In this document: in pieces, positions 25,301 through 30,406 of the stretch
How the letters are laid out: every line of letters starts with the position of its first letter
Numbering within the stretch: position 1 is the stretch's first letter
Source of the DNA: Simmondsia chinensis
Taxonomy: Eukaryota; Streptophyta; Magnoliopsida; Caryophyllales; Simmondsiaceae
NCBI GenBank assembly: GCA_018398585.1
Contig: JAGTTD010000026.1
Coordinates: 1,245,001 to 1,309,000, forward strand
Direction of reading: 5' to 3'
DNA: 64,000 nt
Program-made: the position numbers and the translations under genes
The notes under the pieces: model-generated
Seen by the model: the letters and a program-made list of their open reading frames with translations, nothing else
What the model was told of the DNA's origin: nothing
The model's database searches: none

Positions 25301-27777
25301 AAAACCTCATAGTATATAAAATTATTGATGTCGTTCTATCTAGCTAACGTCTCAAATTTTTAGAATCCTTAGTTCCTTGATATGGTATTAAAGTCGTATT
25401 GCCTAGAGGTTTATTTGAGTCGAACCAAGTCCCAAGCCTGCCAGGCTAGGCTAGTTCTCATTAAGCTCAGCTCGACTCGGTCTAAGCTCGGTAAGCTTTG
25501 AATTAAGCTTGCAATATTTCTGCTCATTTAGGCTCAATCTAGTCGCATTAGGCTAGTTCAAGCTTAGTCATGACTCATTTAGGCACGAATTTGGCTTTAT
25601 TGGGTATATTTAAGCAAACATATTATATTAAAAAAGGCTCACTTAGGCTCGCGAACCTACGAGCTTGAGCTTCACTAGGCTCAGGCTCGGCTCGATAAGC
25701 TAAAGGAGCTGGCTCGGCTTTGCTAGAGCTCAAAGCGAGCCGAGCCTTTCGAGCTTTATGACGAGCCAGCTTGGCTCATTTACACCCCTAGTATTGACTC
25801 TCAAGGAATCAACCGTTTTAAAAACTTAACTTTTTGAGTGAAGCTGAGAATTGATTCTGTAATTTAACATGTCCCCTCACACGAATACTCATTGTGTTAA
25901 AAGCGTGGATAGTACACAAGTCCACTTGATATGTGTGCTGATATATGTTGATATTGAATGTGGAGGATTTTGAGATTCAAACCTGTTCCCTTTTGGTCAA
26001 CAAGGGTCTAACACCATGGGAAGAAACAACCTATCGCAAAAGCTCAAACTCCCTTTTCAAATTGGTTCATGTCCCCGATTACCCTTTTCCAATGCTCCTC
26101 AAAATCCTTTTTTTGCAGTGAACCCTATCGCGGACCATGGTCAAAGCCTGGCGTGCAATTCTTTGCTTAACCCATGTTGCGCTTCCAACTTGTGGCTTTT
26201 TCTTCTTGAGATATCATTTTATTTTTATTTTGCTTTTGCTTCGTTTATATTGTAGAGACCCTCTTTATGATATTACTCTTAATTATTAAAAAAAACGCAT
26301 CCCAAAAGATTTAACTGCTTGGTGAAAGCCCATAAATAGTATTATACTCTAACATTGACCACAAAGCTACGAGTTCAAACCCGGACCCTTATTATTGATT
26401 CTAACGTAACCTCGGCTCAAGGTGTGAGGGAACGTGTGCATTTTCCATGTTTTTAAACTTAATGGAATATGAAATCATTCCTAAACTTTCACCTACTAGC
26501 ATTTCGAGATAGTTTAGGGTTTTTTGGTTGGCTCTCTGTTTACTATTTTTCGTTTTGAAAATAATGAGAACAATGTCTGAAAACGATTTTTCTTTCTTTT
26601 CATTTTCTTTTTAAATTTTCACTCAAATTTGAAAAAGAAAACTAAAAAAATTTAAACCAAAAGAAATAGTTTTTAAAACCTATTTTTTAGTTTTATAAGA
26701 CCTATAAATTTGTTTAATAGCTTGATCTATGATTAATAGACAAAATGCCCTCTTTTGTTGCTTTCATATTTTAACTAACATTACCAAAGAGGGTACCAAC
26801 ACGTAAGCACCGAATCCCATTAGAACTCTAAAGTTAAGCGTGCTTGGGCGAGAGTAATACCAGGATGGATGACCTCCTGGGAAGTTCTCACCCCTCAGAA
26901 TGGGGGTATTCGAAAACAGCCTCTCTTCAGGGTAGCACCGTAAAGAGAGAAGGCTCCGTACATCCATCCCCAACCTTGCTTATATAGAAGCCCTTGAGGT
27001 ACTGAAAATATTGTTTTTTATATTTTAACTAACATTGGCCTATAAATTATGCAGCTTTGGAAATTGTGAGCTCCGATCAATGTTGCTTGCGGACAAAAGG
27101 TGAGAAAAGCAGGAAAAAAAAAAATATTAGTCTCGAGCGGTCTCCACTTTATATGTTAAGAACTCCGCATAATATGAATCCCACATAGGAGTTCTGAAAG
27201 TGAAGAAACAACATATAAGTTTAATATGTTATTTTATCTATTACCAATTGGTTTTATGATACAAATGTGGACCTCTTCTAACTCCGTGGGTCGGGCCTGA
27301 AAAGGCCTTGTGAAATTTAACATGATATGTCAAATTTTTTAAAAATGTGTCGAAATATCAAAAATGAGGGGCGACTGATAGGGTGATAGTTAAAGGTCCT
27401 CAGAAATAATTGAGAGAACGTAGATCTGATTGTCTCTACCTAGAACTTCAAATGGTAGTAACTGCTAAAGCATTGGGTCGGATTATTTATAGATAATTAG
27501 CGTTCTCTTTACCTCCACAAAAAAAATGTCGAAATATCTAAAATTAATTTAAAAAATGATATAGTGAAATAAATCCTAGAAAAATTAACCTATTCTGAAG
27601 AATTTCTTTTTTCATAATTATTATCTTTTTTACAGAACGACTTTTATGAAAAAAGGTGCTTTTAATAGAGTTAGTTTTGTCTTAAAAATTTTAGTTTTTA
27701 CTTCTACTTCTGTTTAAAAGAGAAACACTATTTAGAATATTATTTTTTAAGACCAAACTCTTTCGTACTTTGGAAAT

Positions 27778-27816
<39 letters not shown>

Positions 27817-28115
27817 TAATGCTTATTGTTAAATACAAAGCGGATTATGAAGACGGACAACATCAATATAACTGACACCATAACATCAAAAAAAAAATAT
27901 GAATACTGACCTAAATGACACCAGGGCAAGGGGACGAGACATCATTTTCAACAAGGCTCGAACACAGAGTCGTACCCAAAAAAGCTGTTATCAATGACGA
28001 AAGTGATCTTATTTGACCAGTTCGATGGTTACTGCCTTCACTTAATTTTACGTTGTTGGTTTCATAACAATTTTTGATTTTCAGCTTGACAGCATCAGAC
28101 GGTAACGGCAAGTGA
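1233..28115 (+). CDS. Phosphoglycerate mutase-like protein gene (8 visible exons, 5' end missing)
   Basis: Histidine phosphatase superfamily gene of the plant phosphoglycerate mutase-like 1 type; its substrate in plants is not firmly known. Eight exons splice in one frame to about 221 residues. Motifs in order: VRHAQGIHN (catalytic His, the superfamily RHG-type motif), SPLLRTLQTA, LAVELCRERL, CDKRRSVTEY, LFPAIDFSL, LWIPD, AARGIKF, LWTRKEKEIAIVTHS (second catalytic His), FGNCELRSM. Exon phases match at each junction. Six introns begin GT and one begins GC; all end AG. The first exon (start Met to about HL) is not seen before 1233, so it is probably off the window. The protein is shorter than Arabidopsis homologues in exon 4 and at the C-terminus (stop 28113-28115). 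Exons are open throughout, but transcription is not shown, so a recent pseudogene cannot be excluded. Confidence 0.88.
1467..1654 (-). mobile_element. 5S-headed SINE copy A (head truncated)
   Basis: Minus-strand copy. Its 5' part keeps only the end of a 5S rRNA-like head (GGGTGACCTCCTAGGAAGTC); the 3' body is Au-like (GGTAAGGCTGCGTACATCC ... GGCACTGGGTCTGTTGTTG). It is flanked by GTGCCTTATTATTA (1453-1466) and GTGCCTTATCATTA (1655-1668), a 14 bp target duplication with one mismatch. Confidence 0.8.
1829..2320. repeat. GGGTATGGG-type hAT-like remnant
   Basis: Both flanks are rich in GGGTATGGGTG / CCCGCCCC-type motifs with an AT-rich centre, as in the intact element at 37157-37761. Terminal inverted repeats and a target duplication could not be found, so this is a worn or rearranged copy. 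Confidence 0.45.
2643..3012. mobile_element. Mutator-like fold-back MITE
   Basis: Long inverted repeats of more than 100 bp: GGGTTTTTTATGCCAAAGAT at the left against the reverse complement of ATCTTTGGCATAAATAACCC at the right. The flanking 9-mers AAATTTTTA and AATTTTTTC agree at 7 of 9 positions. No coding capacity. A partial relative lies at 56350-56680. Confidence 0.7.
3013..3789. other. Unannotated AT-rich intron sequence
   Basis: AT-rich, with homopolymer runs (for example a T-run near 3380). No gene or clear element end recognised. Confidence 0.4.
3790..4310 (-). mobile_element. L1-type LINE ORF1 start with RRM domain (fragment)
   Basis: The minus-strand reading 4065-3835 begins MLGSKDRNHRQSGKK and continues SVFSIFVDNLPF...ILSSNYEVVVNSFVPYQ...FARYRSKVEAGLAI. 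This is the RRM-type N-terminus found in some plant L1 ORF1 proteins (FVDNLP as RNP2, GFARYRS as RNP1-like). Upstream, 4075-4310 resembles a GC-richer 5' UTR. The rest of the element is absent, so the 3' side is lost. Confidence 0.6.
4311..4890. other. Unannotated intron sequence
   Basis: May include more of the LINE 5' UTR up to about 4440. Otherwise nothing recognised. Confidence 0.35.
4899..5596. mobile_element. hAT-like non-autonomous element, CCCGACC-rich type
   Basis: Starts TAGAGGTGGCAA and ends TTGCCATCTCTA, inverted repeats matching at 11 of 12 positions. It is flanked by GTTTTAAC (4891-4898) and GTTTTACC (5597-5604), an 8 bp target duplication with one mismatch. The ends and 8 bp duplication are the hAT pattern. 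The interior is dominated by degenerate repeats of the CCCGACCC / ACTGACTTGA kind and an AT-rich core. No transposase. Confidence 0.8.
5605..6053. repeat. Possible MITE, unresolved
   Basis: TGGTTTGGTTGCCACATG near 5620 and CATATCAAACGAGGCC near 5905 look like outward-facing MITE ends, and internal GGAATTC palindromes occur. I could not define inverted repeats or target duplication with confidence. Confidence 0.3.
6054..6952 (+). mobile_element. RTE-type LINE, 5'-truncated, with Au-like 3' tail
   Basis: Begins inside the RTE reverse-transcriptase C-terminal region (KYLGSMVQ) and has in-frame stops before an open stretch at 6271-6621 reading KLAEMRMLQWMCGHTMKDRI ... LRWFGHVRRRP ... RPKKRWMETI, the hallmark C-terminus of plant RTE LINEs. 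The 3' UTR ends in GGGTAAGGCTGCTTACATC, a run of 16 C (6885-6900), then GGCACTGGGAAGGTTGTTGTTG. Flanked by GATCATTAGGGGCTT (6039-6053) and GATCGTTAGGGGCTT (6953-6967): 14 of 15 match, so both ends are defined. Dead copy. Confidence 0.88.
6968..7355. other. Unannotated AT-rich intron sequence
   Basis: No coding or repeat boundary recognised. Confidence 0.4.
7372..7609 (-). mobile_element. 5S-headed SINE copy B (full length)
   Basis: Minus-strand copy starting ACCAAAGAGGATACC and continuing through the 5S internal promoter (GAAGTTAAGCGTGCTTGGGC; GGATGGGTGACCTCCTGGGA). It then has the Au-like body with CTGCGTACATCCGC and ends CCCGGTATGTTGC. Flanks ATGTATTATGATCCTA (7356-7371) and ATGTAATATGATCCTA (7610-7625) form a 16 bp duplication with one mismatch. 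Confidence 0.88.
7784..7863 (+). CDS. PGM-like gene, exon encoding VENLRKDVEESG...SPLL
   Basis: Preceded by TTTTTCAG and followed by the donor GTCTCA. Encodes 26 residues from VENLRKD to SPLL plus two bases of an Arg codon completed by the next exon (SPLLRTLQTA). The IELVI.SPLLRT motif is strongly conserved in plant phosphoglycerate mutase-like proteins. A CT-rich microsatellite follows inside the intron. Confidence 0.88.
8105..8879. mobile_element. Mutator-like fold-back element with nested MITE
   Basis: Left arm GGAGCTTTTTACTAAAATG... mirrors the right arm ...GTTTTCAGTAAAAGTACC. The arms include repeated phrases such as CACACCTAAATTTT. Flanks TTATTATTA (8096-8104) and TTAATATTG (8880-8888) agree at 7 of 9. 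The right arm is interrupted at about 8549-8816 by another inverted-repeat element with ends (A)GAGTAAATTA / TAATTTACCCT. Relatives lie at 36400-36670 and 49630-50060. Confidence 0.7.
8549..8816. mobile_element. Nested MITE with AGGGTAAATTAC-type ends
   Basis: Inverted arms: AGAGTAAATTATATATTAGT at the left and CACTAATACGTAATTTACCC at the right, with TTTTTTAATTC-type internal similarity. It sits inside the right arm of the fold-back at 8105-8879. The exact target duplication is obscured by A-runs. Fragments of the same family appear near 53880-54000, 54270-54420 and 57590-57720. Confidence 0.6.
8889..9524. other. Unannotated intron sequence
   Basis: AT-rich. An open stretch at 9200-9427 (75 codons) has no recognisable motif, and I do not call it a gene. 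Confidence 0.4.
9525..9760 (-). mobile_element. TRIM-like element, minus strand (incomplete)
   Basis: On the minus strand an LTR-like piece (9525-9595, starting TGTTAGAGTATAAAAC), an internal part with AGGCCTCCCC-type polypurine and GAGTTCAAATC, and a TGATATTAGACC primer-site-like stretch near 9730 follow the layout of the TRIM at 951-1214. The 5' LTR is truncated. Confidence 0.5.
9860..9989 (+). repeat. 5' LTR of Copia element 1
   Basis: 130 bp, starting TGTTAGAGTATATAG and ending CATTATTTTACA. It carries a TTATTTATAAATATACG stretch that could act as a TATA region. Paired with 13746-13875. Confidence 0.93.
9990..10001 (+). promoter_or_regulatory. Primer-binding site (initiator Met tRNA)
   Basis: TGGTATCAGAGC directly after the 5' LTR, complementary to the 3' end of plant initiator methionine tRNA, the standard Copia primer. 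Confidence 0.9.
10298..10921 (+). pseudogene. Copia 1 protease region (degenerate)
   Basis: Recognisable from about 10545: FPWIIDSSASSHMINDPRF, where the aspartic protease motif is normally DSGASSH, so the Gly after the catalytic Asp-Ser is Ser here. LYAPVLSTNLISVRQFC follows. The N-terminal 80 residues do not look like gag. The frame ends before the zinc-binding pre-integrase part, which is read in another frame with a stop near 10975. Confidence 0.75.
11062..11595 (+). pseudogene. Copia 1 integrase core
   Basis: Contains the DDE catalytic triad: Asp in FDIVHSDIW, Asp in FQCDNGTEY and Glu in QQNGKAERMHR. The frame is lost after STAIKKKDPL and resumes at 11609 with DHLRVFGCACYPN, the usual Copia integrase C-terminal region. 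The core domain itself looks complete. Confidence 0.85.
11609..12007 (+). pseudogene. Copia 1 integrase C-terminal region
   Basis: DHLRVFGCACYPN, APRSSLCVFLGYP, NHKGYKCLDL and RHVIFDETDFPF are standard Copia motifs after the integrase core. A TAG at 12005-12007 ends the reading before a Gln-rich linker to the reverse transcriptase. Confidence 0.8.
12056..13285 (+). pseudogene. Copia 1 reverse transcriptase, broken by TAG stops
   Basis: KWRDAMVDEYNAL, GSKWVFHVKQ, ARLVAQGYAQ, DYSETFSPVVKP and QLDVKNAFLNG are clear reverse transcriptase motifs. The frame stops at TAG 12644-12646 in GLK-stop-APQAW, where CAG (Gln) is expected. The catalytic YVDD is at 12770-12781. It resumes at 13049 (YQSAVGALQYLTFTRPDISY) and stops at TAG 13283-13285 in FDAD-stop-AGCPDTRR, where TGG (Trp) is expected. 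Confidence 0.88.
13286..13738 (+). pseudogene. Copia 1 RNase H region
   Basis: AGCPDTRRSTSGFCVFLG, SSSSAEAEYRGVANA, VYCDNVSATCL, TKHVEIDIHFVRE and IADIFTKSL give the Copia RNase H with its acidic residues. It ends just before the polypurine tract. Confidence 0.88.
13737..13745 (+). promoter_or_regulatory. Polypurine tract of Copia element 1
   Basis: GAGGGGGAG immediately before the 3' LTR; start site of plus-strand DNA synthesis. Confidence 0.85.
13746..13875 (+). repeat. 3' LTR of Copia element 1
   Basis: 130 bp, differing from the 5' LTR at three positions that I count (all G/A or C/T). Followed by target duplication TCCGA. Confidence 0.93.
13937..15539. mobile_element. L1-type LINE with inverted 5' part
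   Basis: Minus-strand reading from about 15340 to 13945 gives ORF1 (15337-15104: FWVQIDGLPFNMMS, a DUF4283-type protein) then the endonuclease start (near 14660: LWNCWGCGQAQTVRALKEL ... FLMETK), NFASAGDFNAI, DDCNLVEL, YSWSN, ERIDK. Frames are broken. Right of it, 15420-15539 is a plus-strand LINE-like tail ending GCTAATTATGAAAAAAAAAA. Flanks with similar sequence (ACGAGCATCTAATATTCG about 13918-13935; ACGAGCAAATATCATTCG about 15540-15557) suggest one insertion with a 5' inversion. Confidence 0.65.
15558..16391. other. Intron sequence with TRIM-LTR-like fragment
   Basis: 15930-16110 contains AAACCAATTAG-, CACATCCTAAAACC- and GATGTTGGATTTC-type sequence shared with the LTR of the TRIM at 17457-18674. 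The rest is unrecognised. Confidence 0.4.
16392..16512 (+). CDS. PGM-like gene, exon encoding TLQTATGVFG...ELCRERL
   Basis: The acceptor is TTTTTGTAG, and the first base completes the split Arg codon. Forty codons follow, including TLQTATGVFGAGN, LNYPPFLAVELCRERL. The donor is GTACGT at 16513. The segment between GVFG and LNYPPF is shorter than in Arabidopsis homologues as I recall them. The flanking introns hold a Copia element and an L1 upstream, and a TRIM downstream. Confidence 0.88.
16513..17456. other. Unannotated intron sequence
   Basis: No gene or element boundary recognised. A G-run occurs near 16600. Confidence 0.35.
17457..18674 (-). mobile_element. TRIM element, minus strand, split by a Mutator-like insertion
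   Basis: Two direct repeats of about 200 bp share AAA(A/C)CAATTGGCAATAA, TCTTCACTTTCACAA and CTAATGTG(A/G)GATTTTTA: 17457-17661 and 17830-18674 (the latter interrupted). On the minus strand the right copy ends TTTAACA, followed by CGGTATTAGAGCGG, a degenerate initiator-Met primer site, and the internal part ends with a GCGGGGGAG polypurine tract before the left copy. No coding sequence. Solo or partial LTRs of the family lie at 27154-27322 and near 34360-34495. Confidence 0.75.
17994..18640. mobile_element. Mutator-like fold-back element with perfect 9 bp duplication
   Basis: Arms TGATTTTCCAAAATAGCATA (left) and TATGCTATTTTGGAAAATCA (right) continue as inverted repeats for more than 150 bp, including TGCCATTGCCA / TGGCAATGGCA. 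Flanks TTTATACTA at 17985-17993 and 18641-18649 are identical: a 9 bp duplication, diagnostic of Mutator-like elements. It is inserted in the TRIM LTR. No coding capacity. Confidence 0.88.
18675..18934. other. Intron sequence before exon 18935
   Basis: Ends in a long T-rich tract (18881-18930) that serves as polypyrimidine tract for the acceptor at 18933-18934. Confidence 0.5.
18935..19009 (+). CDS. PGM-like gene, exon encoding GVNTCDKRRSV...AIDFSL (GC donor)
   Basis: Acceptor TTTCTGCAG; 25 codons in phase 0 ending PAIDFSL. The following bases are GCAAGT, a non-canonical GC-AG intron donor with an otherwise consensus downstream sequence. The junction with the next exon gives FSL-LETDED, matching the family pattern FSLIE.(D/E)ED, which supports this boundary over any nearby GT. 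Confidence 0.85.
19010..20059. other. Unannotated intron sequence
   Basis: Begins with the GC donor. No transposon boundary or coding region recognised. Confidence 0.35.
20068..21941. mobile_element. hAT-like element, GAGCC-rich type, split by a solo LTR
   Basis: Left end (C)GGGGGTGTAAAT followed by GAGCCGAGCCGAGC; right end GTTTACACCCCTA. Flanks CCTTAACG (20060-20067) and CCTTAGCT (21942-21949) agree at 6 of 8. The interior is degenerate repeats of CGAGCTTATCGAGC type, without coding sequence. A 1309 bp LTR (20482-21790) interrupts it. Confidence 0.75.
20482..21790 (-). mobile_element. Gypsy-type solo LTR, probably minus strand
   Basis: Ends TGTAACGGCC and GGGTATTGCA, with flanks GCACG (20477-20481) and GCACC (21791-21795), 4 of 5 matching. 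On the minus strand it ends GGCCGTTACA, a terminus common in plant Gypsy LTRs. CT-rich leader-like sequence (minus strand, about 21690-21590) also fits minus orientation. No internal region, so it is a solo LTR. Lineage not assigned. Confidence 0.7.
22569..22700. repeat. Near-perfect 42 bp inverted repeat (hairpin)
   Basis: Arms 22569-22610 and 22659-22700 pair at 40 of 42 positions (one of the two differences is a G:U pair in RNA) around a 48 bp AT-rich loop. No flanking duplication found. It could be a small fold-back MITE or a small-RNA-producing hairpin within the intron. Confidence 0.75.
22701..23620. other. Intron sequence with LTR-like but unresolved repeats
   Basis: Includes a T-run near 22850-22872 and paired phrases such as GTGGATGAG and CTCATCCACTAT, suggesting part of a Copia-type LTR or fold-back. 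I could not fix ends. Confidence 0.3.
23648..23736 (+). CDS. PGM-like gene, exon encoding LETDEDNLWIPD...GIKFMD
   Basis: Acceptor TGTTTGCAG; 29 codons (LETDEDNLWIPDVRESDED, then LAARGIKFMD) plus TG of a split Trp codon. Donor GTAATA at 23737. The LW.PD.RE and AARG.KF motifs are typical of the plant family. Confidence 0.88.
23760..24440. other. Unannotated intron sequence (712 bp intron)
   Basis: Shortest intron of the PGM-like gene. No transposon ends recognised. Confidence 0.4.
24449..24568 (+). CDS. PGM-like gene, exon with second catalytic His (VTHS)
   Basis: Acceptor TTTTTCAG. The first base completes Trp; 39 codons follow (LWTRKEKEIAIVTHSAFLL, then HTLQKFGNDCHPFVKSDMCK) plus two bases of a split Phe codon. 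Donor is the consensus GTAAGT. The His in VTHS is the second active-site His. The usual THSGFL reads THSAFL here, a conservative Gly-to-Ala change. Confidence 0.9.
24569..25395. other. Unannotated intron sequence
   Basis: Pyrimidine and A-runs; possible LINE-like A-rich segments near 24900-24970; nothing firm. Confidence 0.3.
25404..25790. mobile_element. hAT-like element, GAGCC-rich type
   Basis: Left end TAGAGGTTTATTTGAGTC, right end GGCTCATTTACACCCCTA. Flanks GTATTGCC (25396-25403) and GTATTGAC (25791-25798), 7 of 8 matching. 387 bp, interior made of AGGCTCG / CTCGGCTCG repeats. No coding sequence. Confidence 0.82.
25797..26010 (-). mobile_element. TRIM-like element, minus strand (partial)
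   Basis: LTR-like 25797-25868, then internal AGATTCAAACC and GGTCTAACACCATG (a degraded primer site on the minus strand), following the order seen at 951-1214. The second LTR is not complete. Confidence 0.45.
26040..26310 (+). mobile_element. LINE-like 3' tail (tentative)
   Basis: Pyrimidine-rich sequence ending CTCTTAATTATTAAAAAAAA. A similar end (CTCTTAATCATCCC then A-rich) occurs at 51020-51160, indicating a shared repeat. No coding match. Confidence 0.35.
26783..27019 (+). mobile_element. 5S-headed SINE copy C (full length)
   Basis: Starts ACCAAAGAGGGTACC. The 5S head holds the box A-like AAGTTAAGCGTGCTTGGGC, the intermediate element GAGAGTAATA and the box C-like GGATGGATGACCTCCTGGGA. 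The Au-like body ends TGAGGTACTG. Identical 17 bp flanks ATATTTTAACTAACATT at 26766-26782 and 27020-27036. It lies 35 bp upstream of the exon at 27055 in sense orientation. Confidence 0.92.
27055..27099 (+). CDS. PGM-like gene, exon encoding FGNCELRSMLLADK
   Basis: Acceptor TTATGCAG. Completes a Phe codon, then FGNCELRSMLLADK and two bases of a split codon; donor GTGAGA at 27100. The family motif here is usually FANCELRSMVIVDR. A 5S-headed SINE ends 35 bp upstream, inside the same intron. Confidence 0.85.
27154..27322 (+). mobile_element. Solo TRIM LTR
   Basis: TGTTAAGAACTCC...GAAATTTAACA, 169 bp, sharing ACCAATTGGTTTT, GTGGGTCGGGCC and related phrases with the LTRs of the TRIM at 17457-18674. 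Flanks TTATA (27149-27153) and TGATA (27323-27327), 4 of 5. Lies in the last intron of the PGM-like gene. Confidence 0.7.
27323..28080. other. Intron sequence with (TTA)n microsatellite
   Basis: A (TTA)n run occupies 27782-27814. Nothing else recognised. Confidence 0.5.
28085..28115 (+). CDS. PGM-like gene, probable terminal exon
   Basis: Acceptor TTGATTTTCAG. Joined to the previous exon it reads S-LTASDGNGK and a TGA stop at 28113-28115. The reading frame is right, but this tail is shorter than, and not clearly alignable with, the known family C-termini, so the exon is less certain than the others. Sequence after it (to about 28400) would be 3' UTR; I see no clear polyadenylation signal that settles it. 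Confidence 0.5.
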
Positions 28116-28890
28116 TGCAACAAGTCAAAAACATGAATGCGGGTCCAATCCAGAGAGTTTTAGAGTTCAAGATGGATATTATTGAAAAAAATTATGCATT
28201 TCAGTAACTTAAAAATATTTATTTTATGCATTACTTTTTAAAGTGAAAAAAACCTTTTACAAAAGATCTTCTATCACAAAAATTATTTTTATAAAAAAAA
28301 TTTTATTTTAAAATTAGAATAATATTTTTAGGCATAGATTTATGGAGATCCTTCGACTTTGCTAATGCAAATTTAACTAAGTTCTGCAATGGACATTATA
28401 TGCTTAGAAGATATTAAGGTTTGTTGCATACTTTGTACAAATGAATCGGGATATGTTTTTCTAAACTCTTTTGTCAACTTGAGTCATTCTCATGTATTTA
28501 TTATTGTTCGTGTTTAATTGTTTGGTCATAGTTGGATAGAACTTTAAACGTATTATATTCATTATTACTTATATTTTGTTGTAAGTCGGGGACCATGTGC
28601 TATGAGTGGGGGAAGAAAACAACCGAGCTTCCCTATGATGATCCTAAAAAGAATTTCGGGTTGAACGAATGCTTGCCTTTAGAAAGAAGTCAAACATAGC
28701 TATATGTAATATATACAAAAGTCCTAACCAACATAACGCAACACAATGTAAATCCAACCCCCCTTATTAAGCAGAGCTGAAATAACCCAAAGTTCCAACC
28801 CCTAAAATGCAACACGTAGATATAAAATAACGCTTAAACATTGCGTTTTAGACTTGGATTTTAGAAATCAAAAGAAAAATTCAAACTATA
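28116..28890. other. Region after the PGM-like gene
   Basis: Probably includes the gene's 3' UTR and, from about 28560, non-coding sequence of the minus-strand chromovirus. No defined ends. Confidence 0.35.
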
Positions 28891-29364
28891 CCAAAATCCT
28901 CACATCAATCCCTTCCCCGTAAAACAACCCTTGTCCTCAAAGGTAAACGTGGGGAACCTTCACTTTAAATAACATAAAAATTCCAACAAAGCATCCTCCT
29001 TAGCTCGATTATTCCACTTAACTAAAAGTTTAGTTGCAAGGTAAACTACGGTTCCCACAAGTCCTCGCCATGATCATGGTATGTGTCCTTTGGGAGGCCT
29101 TCAATTGGGACACATGGAAAACTGGGTGCACTTGGAACTCGGATGGAAGTTGTGGTGCTATGGTACAGCAACAATCTTCTCCTGCACTTCATGTCATCCA
29201 AGAATAAGCTTATAAGAACACCTCTGACCCATCAAATTCCAACAACGCTAGATTCACATGGTAAATAAGGAAGATACGACGCAAATCGTGGTGGTATACC
29301 ACCACTCCGTGAGCAGTAACCACTTGCTCCACTCCCTAGGCCTACTATAGCACAAAAATTGTAA

Positions 29365-29634
29365 CTATGTCTCAAGGCACCTGTTCAAAACTTTGGATTG
29401 ATAATCCATTTGAGGATGGTATGATATATATGTATACATCAGTAAATCCAGTCCATAAAGGTTAAACAATTGTTGCCAAAAAGTGCTCAATAATATAGAA
29501 TCTCTACCACTTAGAATACTCGAAGGTATTCCAAGGAGTTTAAAAATGTTATCTGAATAAGCTTGAGCCATGGTCTGCGCAGAAAATGGGTGAGAAAGTG
29601 CCACTAAGTGTGCATTAAAAGGGAGGACTATCAA
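29365..29634 (-). pseudogene. Chromovirus integrase fragment
   Basis: 89 residues: ALSHPFSAQTMAQAY, LGIPSSILSGRDSIL, FWQQLFNLYGLDL, SYHPQMDYQSKVLNRCLE. The second catalytic Asp (usually SDRD) is in SGRDSI, and the Glu region reads YQSKVLNR, where QSE is expected, so the catalytic Glu appears replaced by Lys. Non-functional. Confidence 0.8.
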
Positions 29635-29813
29635 TGAAATCCAGCGCTATGTCCCTCGAAACCACACTAGGGATCGGAAGTGGCTGCAAAAGCTAGCCTA
29701 AGATAGGGGGCATTGTTGTACTCACTAGCTTGACATACAACACATTCATGCACGATTGTCTAGCCATGTGTAGGCTGGACGTGCAATATTTGAGTCATTT
29801 TTTCGTAAGTCTC

Positions 29814-30406
29814 TGTTAGGAAAATCACACATCAAGTACAAGCGAAAGCGAAAAATTAAAATAAATAAATAAATAAAAATCAACACTGATATTTTACGTG
29901 AAAATCCTCACTCAACAAGAGGAAAAAACCACAAGACCCAAATGTGTGCCTCATCCACTATAAAATTCATAGAATTACAATCCTAAATCCCATATTACAA
30001 TCATCATCTCCTAAATGTGACTACTGCACGGTAAATTACCAACCCTCCATGGCGTAGCTTTGGACAGCGAGCCACCAGCCCTCGCCAAGTGTAGCTTTGA
30101 ACGGCAAGCCACCGGCCCTGGCACAATGTAGCCTTGCATGACAAGCCACCAGTCCTCCCACAATGCAGCTTTGTAAAAAGAAAGTTACAAAAACTCTCTT
30201 AACTCTCAAATAAGGCACTCGATTATGACTCACATTATACTCTTGTAAACGCCACTCAACATCTTGACAAAACAAAAAAAAACCTCACAACAAGATCACT
30301 CTTACAATTATTTTTCTCATCCCTCCCCCTACTCGGGTACCCCTCGAGCACCCCCCGGGCACTCCTTTACAAAACCCCTCAAACTCTCTACATTCTTCCC
30401 CCAACA
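29814..30406 (-). mobile_element. Copia-type solo LTR nested in the chromovirus
   Basis: TGTTAGGAAAATC...CCCCCAACA on the + strand, flanked by identical GTCTC at 29809-29813 and 30407-30411. On the minus strand it contains GTGGTTTTTTCCTC and TTTTCACGTAAAATATC, phrases that resemble the LTR at 63003-63437, which sets the orientation. 593 bp. Confidence 0.8.
30048..30175. repeat. Tandem repeat of about 37-39 bp, three units
   Basis: Three imperfect units each containing GTAGC(T/C)TTG followed by AAGCCACC.G(C/T)CCT, inside the solo LTR at 29814-30406. They likely reflect local LTR expansion. Confidence 0.65.

Noticed and set aside
26783..26900. 5S rRNA gene on the + strand
   Set aside because: The 5S-like sequence is mutated, starts after a non-5S leader, runs straight into an Au-like body and is bounded by a 17 bp target duplication, so it is a SINE head, not a 5S gene. 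The same applies to the other six copies.
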